This document shows positions 13,201 through 25,300 of a stretch of 64,000 nt of DNA, piece after piece. Numbering within the stretch: the first letter of the stretch is position 1; each line of letters starts with the position of its first letter. The notes beneath the pieces are model-generated. The model had not been told where the DNA came from. It did not search any database and saw only the letters and a program-made list of their open reading frames with translations. The position numbers and the translations under genes were made by a program. Source of the stretch: Owenia fusiformis (Eukaryota; Annelida; Polychaeta; Sabellida; Oweniidae); assembly GCA_903813345.2 (NCBI GenBank), contig CAIIXF020000009.1:37133759-37197758 (forward strand), read 5' to 3'.

Positions 13201-14254
13201 GTTGTACTATAGTGTATAATGCTGGAGGCCTAACTAAGACCAGTTCTTTATGTGCATAGTTTTCTATAGTCAACTTCCAGGTAAAGTTCTCAAATCACCA
13301 TTCTGAACAAAACTTAAAAAGGTTCTTTAATCATCATTCTGACAAAATTTGAACCAAAGAGATGTCTTAAAGCCTGTTTCCATGTAACTTTCTTATTTTA
13401 TGTTTTTTGTTGTATTTAAGTTGTACTTCATATCTGTACGTGAGTAGTTTGAATAGAAGCAGGTAAACATTGCCTGTATTAGGAATTTTACAACTGTTAC
13501 ATTAATTGTAATAGCCCCCCCCCCTTGAGCTCTACTGCCTTGTATATTGTGTTTTTATGATGTGCATTTTATTAACTGTAACATGTTGTACTTCAGGGAG
13601 GAAACAAAAGCTCCGATGATTCAGAGAGGGATCGTAAGGATAGGGGTCCCCATACGTCCACCACAAGGGCTCTGCCAGGTACTGCTAATGCCAGCAGGAT
13701 GAGAAGTTTGGAACAAGTTGGTGTAGGAGTCGGGGCTGCTAGTCCTGTAGATTATGCTGGTAAGTTTTCATTGCTCCATCAATTATGTTTAAGGCTGAAT
13801 TTCAAAGTAGCCACTGAATTGAGGATCTTGCAAGATTTTATCTCACTATGAATTAACAATAAAGTTGTTCCTTAATACAAATGCAATTAAAAGTTGTGAG
13901 CCATCTATCGAGTGTAGAATTTCACAGGAATTGCAAACTCAGCTTCCTTCGATCAACTGTTGTAGCCTTTATTTGTCAGTTTATCTTTATACCATAGCCA
14001 TATATAATTGCCATCCACCGTTTCTCTAAATATAAAACATGTATGTTCAATGTATATCTATTTCAGAACGTGAACGTCGAGTAAGCATGAGGCTTCACAG
14101 GGGTGCCCCACCGAACATGTCAAACAGCGACTTACGTGATGGCCGCCACTCGGCTCAACATATTGGCCAACAGGGCATGATGGTCGGCTCAGCAGTCAGG
14201 CGTGCTAGTGCAAAAGATGATCAGGGTCGCTCATCAAGGCATATGAAAAAATAA
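7159..14254 (+). CDS. CSNK1D/E: Casein kinase 1 delta/epsilon-type Ser/Thr kinase (seven coding exons, first coding exon not found)
   Basis: This is a CK1 delta/epsilon (Doubletime-type) serine/threonine kinase. In animals the family phosphorylates PERIOD in the circadian clock and acts in Wnt and Hedgehog signalling. Coding exons are 7159-7269, 8437-8585, 9354-9582, 11858-12028, 12459-12607, 13597-13759 and 14067-14254. All junctions keep phase and have GT/AG ends. Visible kinase landmarks are the VAIK lysine, [10 protein letters not shown] catalytic loop, IDFGLAKKY metal-binding loop, and the CK1-specific [15 protein letters not shown] and SLPWQGLKA segments. The tail carries [15 protein letters not shown], typical of the delta/epsilon autoinhibitory tail, and not of alpha or gamma. 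About 26 N-terminal residues (first glycine-loop exon) are missing and probably lie upstream. Exon 5 is preceded by a partial tandem duplication. The gene is intact from exon 2 to the stop; delta and epsilon cannot be separated because they arose by vertebrate duplication. Confidence 0.95.
8437..8585 (+). CDS. CSNK1D/E: CK1 coding exon 3
   Basis: It encodes [20 protein letters not shown] followed by the hinge and [20 protein letters not shown], ending ..LLADQL before GTAAGT. The hinge and N-lobe/C-lobe junction are nearly identical to animal CK1 delta/epsilon. The reading frame stays open past the donor into the intron, but that extension has no similarity to the family. Confidence 0.94.
9354..9582 (+). 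CDS. CSNK1D/E: CK1 coding exon 4 (catalytic and activation segments)
   Basis: The exon follows CTTTTTCAG and ends at G|GTGAGT. It encodes [20 protein letters not shown], the [20 protein letters not shown] segment and [15 protein letters not shown]. It holds the catalytic aspartate (HRD), the DFG aspartate and the CK1 anion-binding region around [12 protein letters not shown]. Confidence 0.95.
10238..10378. repeat. Dispersed repeat copy (CACCACAAGTG family)
   Basis: Within CK1 intron 4. It shares TCACCACAAGTGCTGACAT, AGTCTCCAACTTTTTT and GTAACAAATGG with copies near 38475-38615 and 44181-44335. Ends and class are not determined. Confidence 0.6.
11651..11946 (+). repeat. 133-bp tandem duplication copying the CK1 exon 5 acceptor and exon start
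   Basis: Two full units (starts 11651 and 11784) and a partial third (11917) share a 133-bp period with only a few substitutions. Each unit holds about 88 bp of exon 5 coding sequence and about 45 bp of the preceding intron, including the CTTACAG acceptor. The first acceptor (exon-like start 11725) reads [18 protein letters not shown] and then continues into the intron piece, reaching an in-frame TAG at 11865-11867. The period is not a multiple of three. This is a pseudo-exon or an alternative 3' splice site. Confidence 0.9.
11858..12028 (+). CDS. CSNK1D/E: CK1 coding exon 5 (full-length copy of a duplicated exon start)
   Basis: It encodes [20 protein letters not shown], then [20 protein letters not shown] and [12 protein letters not shown], with a donor at G|GTAAGT. 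Its acceptor CTTACAG and first 88 coding bases are repeated 133 bp upstream, where the copy lacks the rest of the exon. Only this downstream copy continues into the conserved [15 protein letters not shown] segment, so it is the functional one. Confidence 0.93.
12459..12607 (+). CDS. CSNK1D/E: CK1 coding exon 6 (end of kinase domain)
   Basis: The exon follows TGTTTCAG and encodes [20 protein letters not shown], then [17 protein letters not shown] and [12 protein letters not shown], ending before GTAAGT. This is the C-lobe end of the CK1 domain, including the segment that contains the family's nuclear-localisation and dimer-contact region. Confidence 0.95.
13597..13759 (+). CDS. CSNK1D/E: CK1 coding exon 7 (regulatory tail, first part)
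   Basis: The exon follows ACTTCAG. It encodes a low-complexity Ser/Arg/Asp-rich tail starting [17 protein letters not shown] and ending AASPVDYA. A short region with TTRALPGTA resembles the TRGLPS block of vertebrate CK1 delta/epsilon tails. It is serine-rich and likely autophosphorylated, as known for the family. It leaves one base that joins the next exon to encode glutamate. Confidence 0.88.
14067..14254 (+). CDS. CSNK1D/E: CK1 last coding exon and stop codon
   Basis: The exon follows TATTTCAG. It begins [20 protein letters not shown], a block diagnostic of CK1 delta/epsilon, and ends ..GRSSRHMKK with TAA at 14252-14254. The remainder ([20 protein letters not shown]) is not alignable by eye to vertebrates, as expected for this fast-evolving tail. 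Confidence 0.92.
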
Positions 14255-16972
14255 CCAAGAATCAAACCTATTAGTGGTAGTATTTTGATGGTTTGGTTTT
14301 CCCTTCTGAGTCAGTGAAACACCAACGAGACACTGGATGAGACACCAATGAGACACTGGATGTGCAGTTGGTGAGAAATCGCTTCACTCAGTAGGTTATG
14401 TTGGAATATCAGCATTGGCATCAACTATGATTTCATGTCAGATTGCTACGTGCCGCTTGGAGTCCAGCAGGATCCTGGCTCCAACATGCAGTCTCAAAAC
14501 CCAGTCACAATTAAAGCGTAACACACGGACAAACTAGCTTGTGTGGGCTGTATATGTTGGGTGCATACTCTCAACACTGTTGAACCATCAGTCCACACAA
14601 TAAGTGTGCTATGTATGATGATGACCTAGAGACTAGAGTCATTGATATTCATTGTGTATATAAGACATTCAATTGTAAATTGGACCAAACGTGTATATAA
14701 TACTGCCTGTGTCACTGACTACATGACGTTGTATATAGATTGCATCCCTGTTTCAATCAACAGGATCAACATTCAAGTCTCAAGCTTAATAGATAATGCC
14801 ACATCGGCTATGACCTTATGGTACATCAAAAGCATTTCAGGCCTATGGGTCAAAACTGAAGTACAGACCCATTGTCATGTTTTTGGGGAGGTTAAGTTAG
14901 CATTGTTTTGAAGAACATCCATGTGACTTTATGATCCCCTATGGACTATTTTCATCTTACTGGGCTTTATTTTCCCGATTGAGTATGAAGATGTGAGGAA
15001 AATATTTGTAATATGGTCTCTGTTTAAACCAATTGGGAGGTTGATAACAATACCTGGTTGGTTGTAATATTACATGCTAACGTTTTTAAGTTCTCCAAAA
15101 TGCTTTTAACTCAACCTCTCTATTCTCTTTTACATGTTGATATAATCAGCTGGTCCTCAGTAAATTTCACTGAACACTTGCTATGGTTGCGACTTGTACC
15201 ACACCCAGATAGAATGGAAAGTCTGATTGATGATAAGATAAAGTAACTCTCAACAGCAAGTCTTGAGCCTTAGTTGTAAATCAATGTGTTAACTGCCTAT
15301 GTAATGAACAATCATCTGATTTCAAAGTTCGCCTTTGTGGTAACCTTTTTGAAATACTTTGCAACCAACTAAATTGAGCATTTTGAATGTTTTGTTCAGC
15401 AAAGGATAATGGTGAATTGTATTCCAAGAAGTGTTTCCAAATATTCAAGTGTACACATAATTTATGTGGTTACCTCATGGGAGCATAAGCAGTTGTGGGT
15501 TTCATTACAGATGATTGATTTATATGGTTATTATATCACGAGAGCATAAGCAGTCGTGACTTTCATGTAACAAACATCTGTGGAGTAACATTTTCTAACA
15601 GGTTGAAATAAAATGGGCAGAGGTGATGAACCGATCTATTTTCACATGATAAAGAGACAAGATGTCAAACAGTCTCCCTTATCACTCAAATCCATATAGC
15701 TTCAGGGAAAATACTTGGGACACTGGCAATGTATGCGGAATCACATGACAGGGGTTATATCAAAGTAGATTTTGTTAAAGATGAACAAATGGACAATTAC
15801 TTAATGATCTCATATTCTGTAGTGTGTGACATAAATGAGAAACATTTGTTATTTCATGTTAGCATTGTTACATCAGTTATGGATGATTGAATTGAAGATC
15901 TGGTATGTGTATGATATATTGAAAACAAGGAATTGTACCTTTCATTAGAGCTTTAAATGCTGCTGTGAAAAGTGACTCCCCTTGTGGGCCTTGACCAATG
16001 TAGTTAATCATAACAAGTTGTAGAGGTGAACTGTACTATGTCATTTACATTTATAGAACGATATATCATTTTTGAACATTCAAATATATTGAGGGTGTGT
16101 CTTATTCAACCAATAAGAATCTTCTTTTCTTGCATCAGCTTTTGTGGACATTTGATAGCACTTCTCTCCCGTGGTATTGTCAATAGTGCTTGTTTTGGAG
16201 GGATTTATATTTAGATATAATTTGGTGGATATCTACCTTATTATTCAGTTTGATAAAACATCTACTCAATTCACCTCACCTGTTACCATTAAAAAAATAT
16301 AGTGACAAGCATCAACTGTAACAAAACGGCCCTCCATATCCATAGTATCAATCCATACATGTACATGAGATAAGACATCAGAACTGCAAAATAATCTATA
16401 ATTGGCAGAGTGGCGATGAGTGACTAGCTAATGGGGATTCTGGGTACAACGAGAAAATTAAGTGCATAAAGTTGACTCTAGTCTTTGTCACATATAAGGT
16501 GATCGCCTGAGATGGATTGTTGCTTGATCTTTTGCCATTATCCATGTACTTTCAAGGATTGCTATCAATTATCCAGATCTGCTGATCAATCATTTCCAAT
16601 GAAGTCCTGCACAGAAGTTCATTTATCCCATGATTCAGTAGTCCTTCATCCTAAGCTGATGTAACCTTATTGGTTGAAAATGGTCACATGGTATTATTTC
16701 AAGGAATATCCTGAGGTATATGTTGCCACAATATATTGTGTTGTGACAGAAGTTAGCAAATTACTTAATAATGTTAACGTGAGTCTGAATACTTGTCGCG
16801 TATATATGTAGAAAATTGTGGGGTTTTGAGGGGAAAATTATTTTATTTTGGGACCAGGATATTTAGAATGGACAATTATTACCACCGGCACAACTTATTG
16901 TGTGAACTGTCACTTTTACTCGCTTGTTTTAGGTGGTATCAAAAATTGTTCATAATACTGGAATTAAATAAA
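14255..16972 (+). other. Probable CK1 3' untranslated region
   Basis: No coding similarity was seen after the CK1 stop. AATAAA polyadenylation-type hexamers occur at 15607-15612 and 16967-16972, and either could end a long 3' UTR of the kind CK1 delta/epsilon genes have. Short open frames here (for example 14642-14911 and 15058-15246) lack family similarity. The extent of the UTR is inferred, not shown. Confidence 0.4.
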
Positions 16973-19900
16973 TTAATGCCACAATCATAATACAACTGGG
17001 AAATAATTGGTTTTGAAATGAAACAATCATTAAAAAAATGTTTTTATCGTGTTGCATTCACATTTAAACAGACATCAATTTTTATCATTTTGTATATATT
17101 TCATATCTGTATTATAGCGAAACAATGAAAAAATGTACAAAAATATTTGTGGATGTCAAATTGTATTAATCTGTAATTGTACTGAATTACTGTATAACAA
17201 GCTATTTTAGCGTACACACATTTTATGGTCCTTGATTCTCCAAAGTGACAATTAAACCCGTTAAAAGTTATTGTAGCTAAAATATCCTTTTGTACAGTGA
17301 GCGTATATGCGTGCGTAACAATTCCCGTCGAGGCTTACATGAGCCAATGTAAGACTGAATATGACGTCACATAAATTGGCTTTATCATACATAATAATTT
17401 ACTTTTGAGGCACAAACTACCATCTTAGAAACTTCAAAGTAGATTCTGCAACTTTTAAAGTATTTACTGCATTCAATAATCTCTTCACGCATTCATTTAA
17501 AGGAGACTATTTTAATAGCTCCTTGGATGATTATTGGATGTACACTCCCTCCCAAAGGTTTGGCAATCACAAGTCCCTCATTGGCCCTTTGGATATGTTC
17601 GGCCTCTGTATCAATCAAATTTGTCATGAGATTCCAAGCTATTATTTGTAATTGAGTGAAGAATTGGAAAAGCAAACCTTAAGAGACTTTCACACACTAT
17701 CCAATAGAGAGTTGAAGTTGCTTATCTTTTGGAGGGGAGTGTATGTTAGCTATAAAATTGTAGGAAAGCATAACCAGGAAATAATTCTGTGAATATGCAT
17801 TAACTAGTATTAGTTCCAAAAGTTAACAATAGGTGGTATATTACTATATAAATACTTGACTGAGGCTACCATCTATTGTTAACTATTGGAACTACATGTA
17901 AAGGGTTGAGCAGTGGAAATGAGTACAGCTTAGTGAAGTTAGTGTCACATGTGGCGACAATGAGACCATGTGATTTCATCATCAGATCTTAGTTGAAGGA
18001 TCTGCCCAAGAGAAAATGAATATTTGTTGGTTGTAATAATGATATGATCATTCATGTTGTCTAAAATACAGACTGTTTTATGAAACAATAATTCAAAATG
18101 TTGATTATTTATTGTCAATGGGGAAAAATTGTTTTACGTTTTCTATCAACTTGAACCAAATTCTCCATTCCAATTCAGGGCCTGTTCTCGGGGCTTTGCA
18201 TCAGTTGGAATTAACAGTACTTTACATTGGTCGAAGTGATCCAGCATGTTCCTTGTCACTTGGAACTAGGCTAGAATTCTTTCATGTTTTTAAGGACAAT
18301 ACAAAGATCTACAAAGGAACTAATCTCCGCTCAGTTTCAAATGGTTTTGAATTCAATGTATCATTTATGGGTGACACCTATCATTTTGTTTTTACCTGAT
18401 CAATCGACAGTACATGTACTTTGTCTCGATATATTGTTCTTTAGGATTTGCTACAACCAAGGAGTTGCCAATTTTAGCTGTCTTTCTCAGCCAGACATAT
18501 TTTCTAATACCTTTTAACAAGAAGACAAACCCTTAGTGTGCAAACAGAACAAAAAGAGCCAATTATTAGAGTGATTTATCATCAATTTTGGCATAGATCT
18601 GAATTGGCAAAATTGTCAAATCACCTAAATAAAGCAGGAACAATATGTCATTTATGTTCAAGTATTTTTGTAAATTATCTGTTGCAATTAATGATGGCAA
18701 GCGGTTATCTTCTATTGTCAATTTAAAATGTCTGTCATCATATAATGTAGAGAGGTATAGAGCATATTAGCTGAATATAAACGGTTCATTCGACTTCATG
18801 ACTGCAGAGGCAGAGTTGTATTCTGGATGGAGTCATTATTAAACCTACATTAAAATAACATATCTCTGAACAAATATGCTGAAACGTAGATCATAGAATC
18901 TTCTATAGTGAGGATATCTCGCTAGCATAGATGCTGAATTACCCATTGTTACCTAGTTCAACAAGATACAAGTAAGATAATCTGCATTACTGCAAATAAA
19001 CAAAATACGATTTTGAGATAAAAGTATTTATTTTGTTCTTGTAAATGTTAATAAGTTAATATCTCCCCATAACCATCTGAATAAAAACATACAATATAAA
19101 ATGCATACAATATAAAATACAGAATGTTAAATACAGAAATAGTATGAGGGGTACACCATTTGAACTTGGGGGCTAAACTTCTTATCCAGGATTGATTTTC
19201 TGTTAAACAGGAATTATTTTGTGATAATTAATTTTTAGATCCAAACCGAATATCTGACCTACCAAGTGGCATTTACCTTATGCCTGTAATAACTGAAAAT
19301 GAAAGGTAGGCAGTTATTAGGCCCTCTTTCCCCCAAAGATCTAATGGATGCCCCCAATATAGCAAAATGATACAGCTGACCCAACTACAACATGGCATAT
19401 TGGGTAGGTCGATAATATAAATTCAAGTGAAATAACTTTATCACATAACTACATGTACATTGTACATGCACAGCAGACAAAAAAGTCTTCTGAAAATAAG
19501 TTATCTAAATATATAAAATATATAAATCTGAATAACAATATTATATGAGTGAATGAAGATCTAGCTAAGACTGACCATGAAGACTGAGATTTGGCCATTT
19601 GTTTCCAATTGGCCAAACTCCATATAAAAAAACATCCAATAATTAATACAAATACTGGATGATCAGGAGCTGGATATGGCAGAATACCTATTTGAGAAAA
19701 ACATATTTTAAGGCTTGGTATTCCGGCCATGTCCAGCCCCTGATCATGCAGTTTGGGTTTTATTATACACCTTCTCAAGCAATATTTTGAGTGTACTATT
19801 ACATTTTTAGAATTTCACGAATTTTACTAAGTACACGACATGCTTCACCTTAAACTTTATTACATCGTAATGTTAAGGTTTATTTGATCTAATAAGCCAC
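16973..19900. other. Intergenic, no gene recognised
   Basis: It contains open frames at 18112-18399 and 19449-19778 (minus) without family similarity. There are also inverted repeats at 17811-17894 and about 19657-19749, the latter pairing GGATGATCAGG with CCTGATCATGC. Confidence 0.4.
17811..17894. repeat. Near-perfect 26-bp inverted repeat (hairpin)
   Basis: The arms 17811-17836 and 17869-17894 (TAGTTCCAAAAGTTAACAAT and its complement) differ at two or three positions and enclose a 32-bp loop. This is probably a tiny foldback element. Confidence 0.85.
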
Positions 19901-19909
19901 TGTTATTAG

Positions 19910-20295
19910 AGGTTATACCACTATCGTTGCATATATGCCCGAGGGTTTCAGTGATATATGGCCCGACCTTGGGAGGGACATTGATCACTAAAAACCGAGG
20001 GCATATGTGCAACTATAGTGACATAAACGATTTATAACATACCTATGATGATCTAGTCTGGTCAGAGAGTGTCGTTTTCTAATTTAATTGACTAGCAATG
20101 GTTCGGAAATGATGATTTATTCCCATGTTTGTATCTTACGAATGTACGAGTCAATTTGACCTAGGCCCTAATGTATGACGTAGTCCCAGCGCTTGACCAA
20201 TCAGAAAGTTAGCGGACACAGGCTTTTCAAAAGTTATATTGGCCCGCTGTCTTGTGAACAGTTTACACTATACATTATCATAGGTATGTTATAAC
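19910..20295. repeat. Two adjacent hairpins (foldback element)
   Basis: Arms 19913-19954 and 19983-20024 pair (GTTGCATATATGCCCGAGGG type). Arms 20032-20049 and 20277-20294 (TTATAACATACCTATGAT and complement) enclose a second segment. No target duplication was resolved. Confidence 0.7.
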
Positions 20296-20345
20296 AGACA
20301 TTATTATCCCAACGAACGAAGTTCGGTAGGGATATAGTGAAGCCC

Positions 20346-20389
20346 TCCGTCCGTCCGTCCGTCTGTCCGTCCGTCCTTCTGTCCGTCCG
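20346..20389. repeat. CCGT microsatellite
   Basis: About eleven imperfect CCGT/CTGT units near the left end of the element at 20306. Confidence 0.9.
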
Positions 20390-20849
20390 GAAGATAACTC
20401 AAATACTAGTAGACGGATTTTCTTCATATTTAGTGGAAAGATGAATATTGGTGAATAGTTTAACGCAAAAAAAATTTTTTCAAGATGGCTGCCGCTTTAA
20501 AAATGACGGAACTTTTTCGCAAAAATCATAAATTTTTCATTCTAAACCAAAGTAATTAATATTATTCCATAGTTAGCATGATATTTATAGGATAACATGT
20601 GAAAATAAAAACGGTATTTTTGGAATCAGTGGTAAAATATGATATTTTTGACAAATTTTCACTTAACCATAGCATACGGTTTTTTAGCCATGACATACAA
20701 CATCGTATGCAATGGTTTATGGATTTTTGCTACTTCAGACTCAAAACGAGGCTAAGTGTCAACATCGCCGGATCGTTTGGAAAATTCGAATTTAATGACT
20801 TAATTTCCGACGATTATGATGATGACTTTAACTATGGAATAAAAAGAAC

Positions 20850-20983
20850 ATCCTATGATTTACTCGTGATATGATTTTAATCCACTCATGGTTATTGATA
20901 TCTGCACTCTCTCGCTACGCTCGCTCGTGCAGATATCATATCCATTCGTGGATAAAAATCATATCACTCATAAATCATAGGAT
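20850..20983. repeat. Nested long hairpin
   Basis: The arms 20850-20908 and 20928-20983 are inverted copies (GATATCTGCAC / GTGCAGATATC next to the loop), separated by a 19-bp loop rich in CTCGC. It appears to be inserted in the larger repeat at 20306-21474. Confidence 0.8.
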
Positions 20984-21474
20984 ATCCTCTATTTATTGTT
21001 TGAAATTTTGGCAGTATATTCACAACATTTATCTATTTCACATCTATTCCGTGTTTTTCATCCTGAGCCCCAGGGGCCGTGTATGGGGGGTCAGGAAAAC
21101 AGAAATTTTCGCTAATTTTTAGATCTTTCTGAAGTATAGCTTTATTATACTCAAATGAAAGGCAATTAAGAGTAGATTGCAAATATTGTATCTTTTTTCT
21201 GATTCGAGCCTCGTAAAATTCAAAATGGCCGTCTAATGTACGATTTCGCAATAATTTTTCGATCCCTTCAAAGTATGGCTATATTATACTCAAATTGAAG
21301 GATTTTTGGAGTAGATCACAATTATGGTATTATTTTTCAGATTTGTACCTCAGAAAATTCAAAATGGCTGCTTAGCAGGAATTCGCAATTCTAAAATCTA
21401 ATTTTTTCAATTTTAACCAAAGTAATGAGTATAATTGATTGGAATTCGGTAATTGATATTTTGTTCGTTGGGAT

Positions 21475-22042
21475 TTGCTACTCCGCGGAGTTGCCATTAT
21501 CTAGTTACTTAGTATCCCATCTATTGCCTAAAAACACCTGACAAACATTTTACAAAACACTAAATACAATGGAGTCCCAGGTAATAAAAAATTTCTCAAA
21601 TCCTCGGGGATTTAATTGACAATTTAGCGTTGACTAATTTTTGTGATTTTACTGCAATCACGAAAAGCGCGAAACTAAATCACATGCGAAAAATACTAGG
21701 GGTACAGTATTTTGAAGCAGATGCAAAAGTACATAGCAACACTGATATGACACCATTAACATGCAAAATATCAACACCTGCCATTTGTTACAGAGATACT
21801 GAATGATGTTCCCCAAAAAGTTGGAGATATATAACATTTACAATATGTCATCACTTGCGGTAAAAATATGATCACTCATAAAACGGCACCACATACTTTT
21901 AGAACTATTAGTACTGCAACATACTCGTATAATAATATTGAAGTTGTGTCATCAGAAATCCATCCCATGCTTTAATCAAGATCTAATTCAAATTAATGCT
22001 GTGTTAACAGGTGAAGATGAGTAGTCACTTGTCCAAAAAATC
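21475..22042. other. Probable 3' flank/UTR of the MFSD13A-like gene
   Basis: No coding similarity and no recognisable repeat. It lies directly downstream (minus strand) of the MFSD13A-like stop codon. Confidence 0.4.
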
Positions 22043-22325
22043 TTAATTTCCATTTGTTTTAGCAACAGCATCCTGCGTATTTCTCAATGTATACAATGAC
22101 CATACTGTTAACTGTAGAAACCCTGCTATGACAGGTATTAAACACATTACAGAAAACATCATATCGTGTAAATGGCTTATGTCCTTAGCGTCTGTTAAAG
22201 TTTTGTCCTTTAACTGCTCATATCCGTATCTGTTGAAAACAGCCACTGCAAACATCGGAGCAAATGAATGGGCTGGTTTTGTTATCAAAGCATTTGTTCC
22301 AAATATAGATGAAGAAATTGGCTCT
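22043..22325 (-). CDS. MFSD13A: MFSD13A-like last coding exon and stop
   Basis: The acceptor TATTCCAG precedes EPISSSIFGTNALITKPAHS, FAPMFAVAVFNRYGYEQLKD and a final helix around MMFSVMCLIPVIAGFLQL. The exon ends ..NTQDAVAKTNGN with TAA. The ITKP.HSFAP motif matches the last conserved block remembered for the family. Confidence 0.86.
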
Positions 22326-25300
22326 CTGGAATAGAAGAAAACAATCTAGTCATCGATCTAAAGTATTCAACATTACTGGGTATACAGAATAATGATTATG
22401 AACTAAGATAGATAACAGCAATGCCAAGGCGTAGCATATCCAATTGAAAATTAAAATGTAATTGAAATTGAACACTGAAATGTAAACAACAGCTCCCAAG
22501 TTCAACAGTCATACTTGAAAAAATATCTGGAAATGTAGGGAGGATTGGTGTAATGATACCGATGAAAATATTGAAAATGCTGTGCAATGTCTGTTTAATG
22601 TGTAGGCATAAATGACTTACTTGCGTTGGAACTGCTGCATATCTGTATCTATGATGTCCGACACAGTCATGTTGAAGAAACTAAAGGTGGATTTGGCAAG
22701 CCCCCTGAAGTAGATAATCAGATTATTGTTACTGGACAGTAGGCAATGTATTGAAATATAGAATATCATAATGCTGTACACTGGAGTTCATTATCACAAT
22801 CTCACCATGGATTAGACTGTAGCCAAAATATTAGCAAGCTATTACTAGTACCATGTCAAATCATTCAAAAAAGACGATGATTGCAAATAATGTTGAACAC
22901 CGAATACTGATTATAGAAAAATGGTTGCTATAGCAATATATCACAACTTCTTGCTGATGACATTGAAATGGTGCAGCAGACATAAAAATGGTGCAGCAGA
23001 CATTAAAATGGTGTAGCTGGATTAATCATATAGAGAAGATAACACAATAAAGAGTAATCAATGTGCGCAGTTCAGATATGATAACAGTAGTTCTTACTTG
23101 GCCAACAGGAAGTATATCAGCATGAGAATATAGTACCTCCTTCCAAGAAAAAACATGGTGATACCAGCTGCAATTCTCAGCCACATACTGCTTCTGATCA
23201 CATAATATGACCCTCCCATTCTGGCGGTGAAAGGAGTAAGGAAAATCACGGTAATCTGAAAAATCATTTAAATGTAAGATACAGTTCATATATGTACAAT
23301 CATAATATTTTAAATTTCAATTTTAGAAAAATCTTAAACCCCACCTAGATTCCAACACAACAGAATTAAATGCAGTCTATTTAAAGAATGCACAGCTGTA
23401 TCAAAGAGGAGTACTTTCTAATTCTATTGTTTTTAAAGAATGTACATTTGGCAAACCATAGTTGAAAGTGAATGATACCAACTGTAAAGTAACCTCTTGT
23501 AGTTTTGATTGCTAAGCAGAGGCTGTACAGCTGTTAGAAGGCAAGACCAATTTTAACAAATAAGAGTTTTGTTCAGATTTTGTCACTGTTTTGACAGACT
23601 GCACATATTTTCAGCAGGGTGGGGTGGCATATGATTTTTGAATTTTCAACAGTGTGCAGCTTAAAGGAACATTCCTGGCCAGACCATTTTTCTCCTAATA
23701 TGGTAGCTATAACCATATAATATACTCTCCATATTTAGCAAAACAGGGAAAAATGTTTTAATATAGTCAATATTGATCACTTGAAAATGTAGTGCTGAAT
23801 TCCAGTAGGCTGCCATCTTTTAGTGTTTCACTCAGGAAGTGATGTCATCGACTCTCAACTTTGCATATAACATTATAAGGAGCTATTAAGAATTACAAAA
23901 ACCAGCTGTGCATTCTTTTTCAATTTTGTCTATGATTTAATCCTTCTATAAGTCTCTTCTATTATTCTAAGCTGACAAACTCTGAAAATATGTTTGCACA
24001 TAAAGTAAGAACCACTTGTCTAGAAGTGATTTTGTGCTACTTCCCTATACTGTAATATGCAAGGTCATGGAAGTTGAGAGTCGATGACATCACTTCCTGA
24101 GTAAAATCTTAAAAGATGGCAGCTTACTGGAAATGAGCACTATATTTTTGAATTATCAATATTGACTATATTAAACATTTCCTGGTGTTTTGCTAAATAT
24201 GGAAAGTATATATATGATTATAGCTATCACATCAGGATAGAAAAGGTTTGGCCAGGAATGTTCCTTTAAGTTAGGTCTTATGATAGGGAGATCGCTGCAA
24301 TTCATTTCTTTGTGTCCATGTTTAACCACTATAAAAATACAGTGAAACTTGTATATCTGAACAGATCTGTAATCCAAACACCTCTCAATGTGAACACTTT
24401 TTCTCGGTCCCAAATTTGTTATCTCCCATTGAATTACATGTTTGTACAAGGTATTAACATGTGATATGTCACCACATGCCATTTGTTACAGAAAGCTGAA
24501 CTTTGTCCACATAATAAAACCTTGAGATCTGGATACCTGCTAACCTGGATAATTTTGGCTTGTCCCAGAGGTGTTTGGATTAGACAGGTTTTACTGTATT
24601 CTACTAATTTTATATACTATACCTGGGGTACAATGAAGAAAAGACCAAAATAGAAACTTCTAACATGGGATGGCAGATATTCTTGCGGAATCAAATTCTC
24701 AACCAAGATCACTACAAAGTTCGCCACAAATGTTGTCTCAAAGATTGTGCAAAAATTAACGAATACAAAACAGAGAAAGTTTCGTTGGGACACAATCTGC
24801 CATGTTAGTTTTAATATTGATGGTTTGTCACTGTCTTCTTTTTTGTCAATGATATCAGCTTGTGTTTTTGGGAGAGACGTCGCTTTTGGAATGTAATTTG
24901 TATCTGCATTTCTTCCAGTGTATGACATGAAGAAAAACGACAGCACCGCTATGATGACACAAGCAATTTGAAAGTTACCGAAATTGGTCAAGTTATCTGA
25001 TACATAGTCACAGAAGAACACTGATGTTGACCCAATCAGAGATGCGATTTGACAGTACTTTATTAACTGCACCCTATCAGACTGCTTGCTGGACATCTCC
25101 GTGAAAAGTGCTGACTGGGCAAGTAAAACAAATGTCAGTAAAGTGTCATAAAAGCACAGGGATATGATCAGGTGGATCCCGCATAACCAACTGCCAGGTT
25201 CATATGATCCCCATTTAAACCATGGCACTAGGAATGCAATTGAGTAAAAAACTGCACCATATAAGATGGAATGTCTCCTTGATTTCACACATGCCCACTT

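Larger units (their letters stand above)
20306..21474. mobile_element. 1.2-kb element with ATCCCAACGAACGAA ends
   Basis: The left end ATCCCAACGAACGAA and right end TTCGTTGGGAT are inverted. The interior has a GTCC/GTCT microsatellite, three AAAATGGC-type blocks (about 20485, 21220, 21360) and a nested hairpin. The architecture is the same as the 2664-4285 element. No intact transposase frame is present. Confidence 0.65.

Noticed and set aside
18112-18399. 95-codon open frame after CK1
   Set aside because: No recognised domain; sits in probable UTR/intergenic DNA.
19449-19778. 109-codon open frame on the minus strand
   Set aside because: Contains an internal inverted repeat and no family similarity; no flanking splice sites that extend a gene.
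24171-24482. 103-codon open frame on the minus strand
   Set aside because: Overlaps two inserted elements in MFSD13A-like intron 1; the frame is a by-product of repeat sequence.
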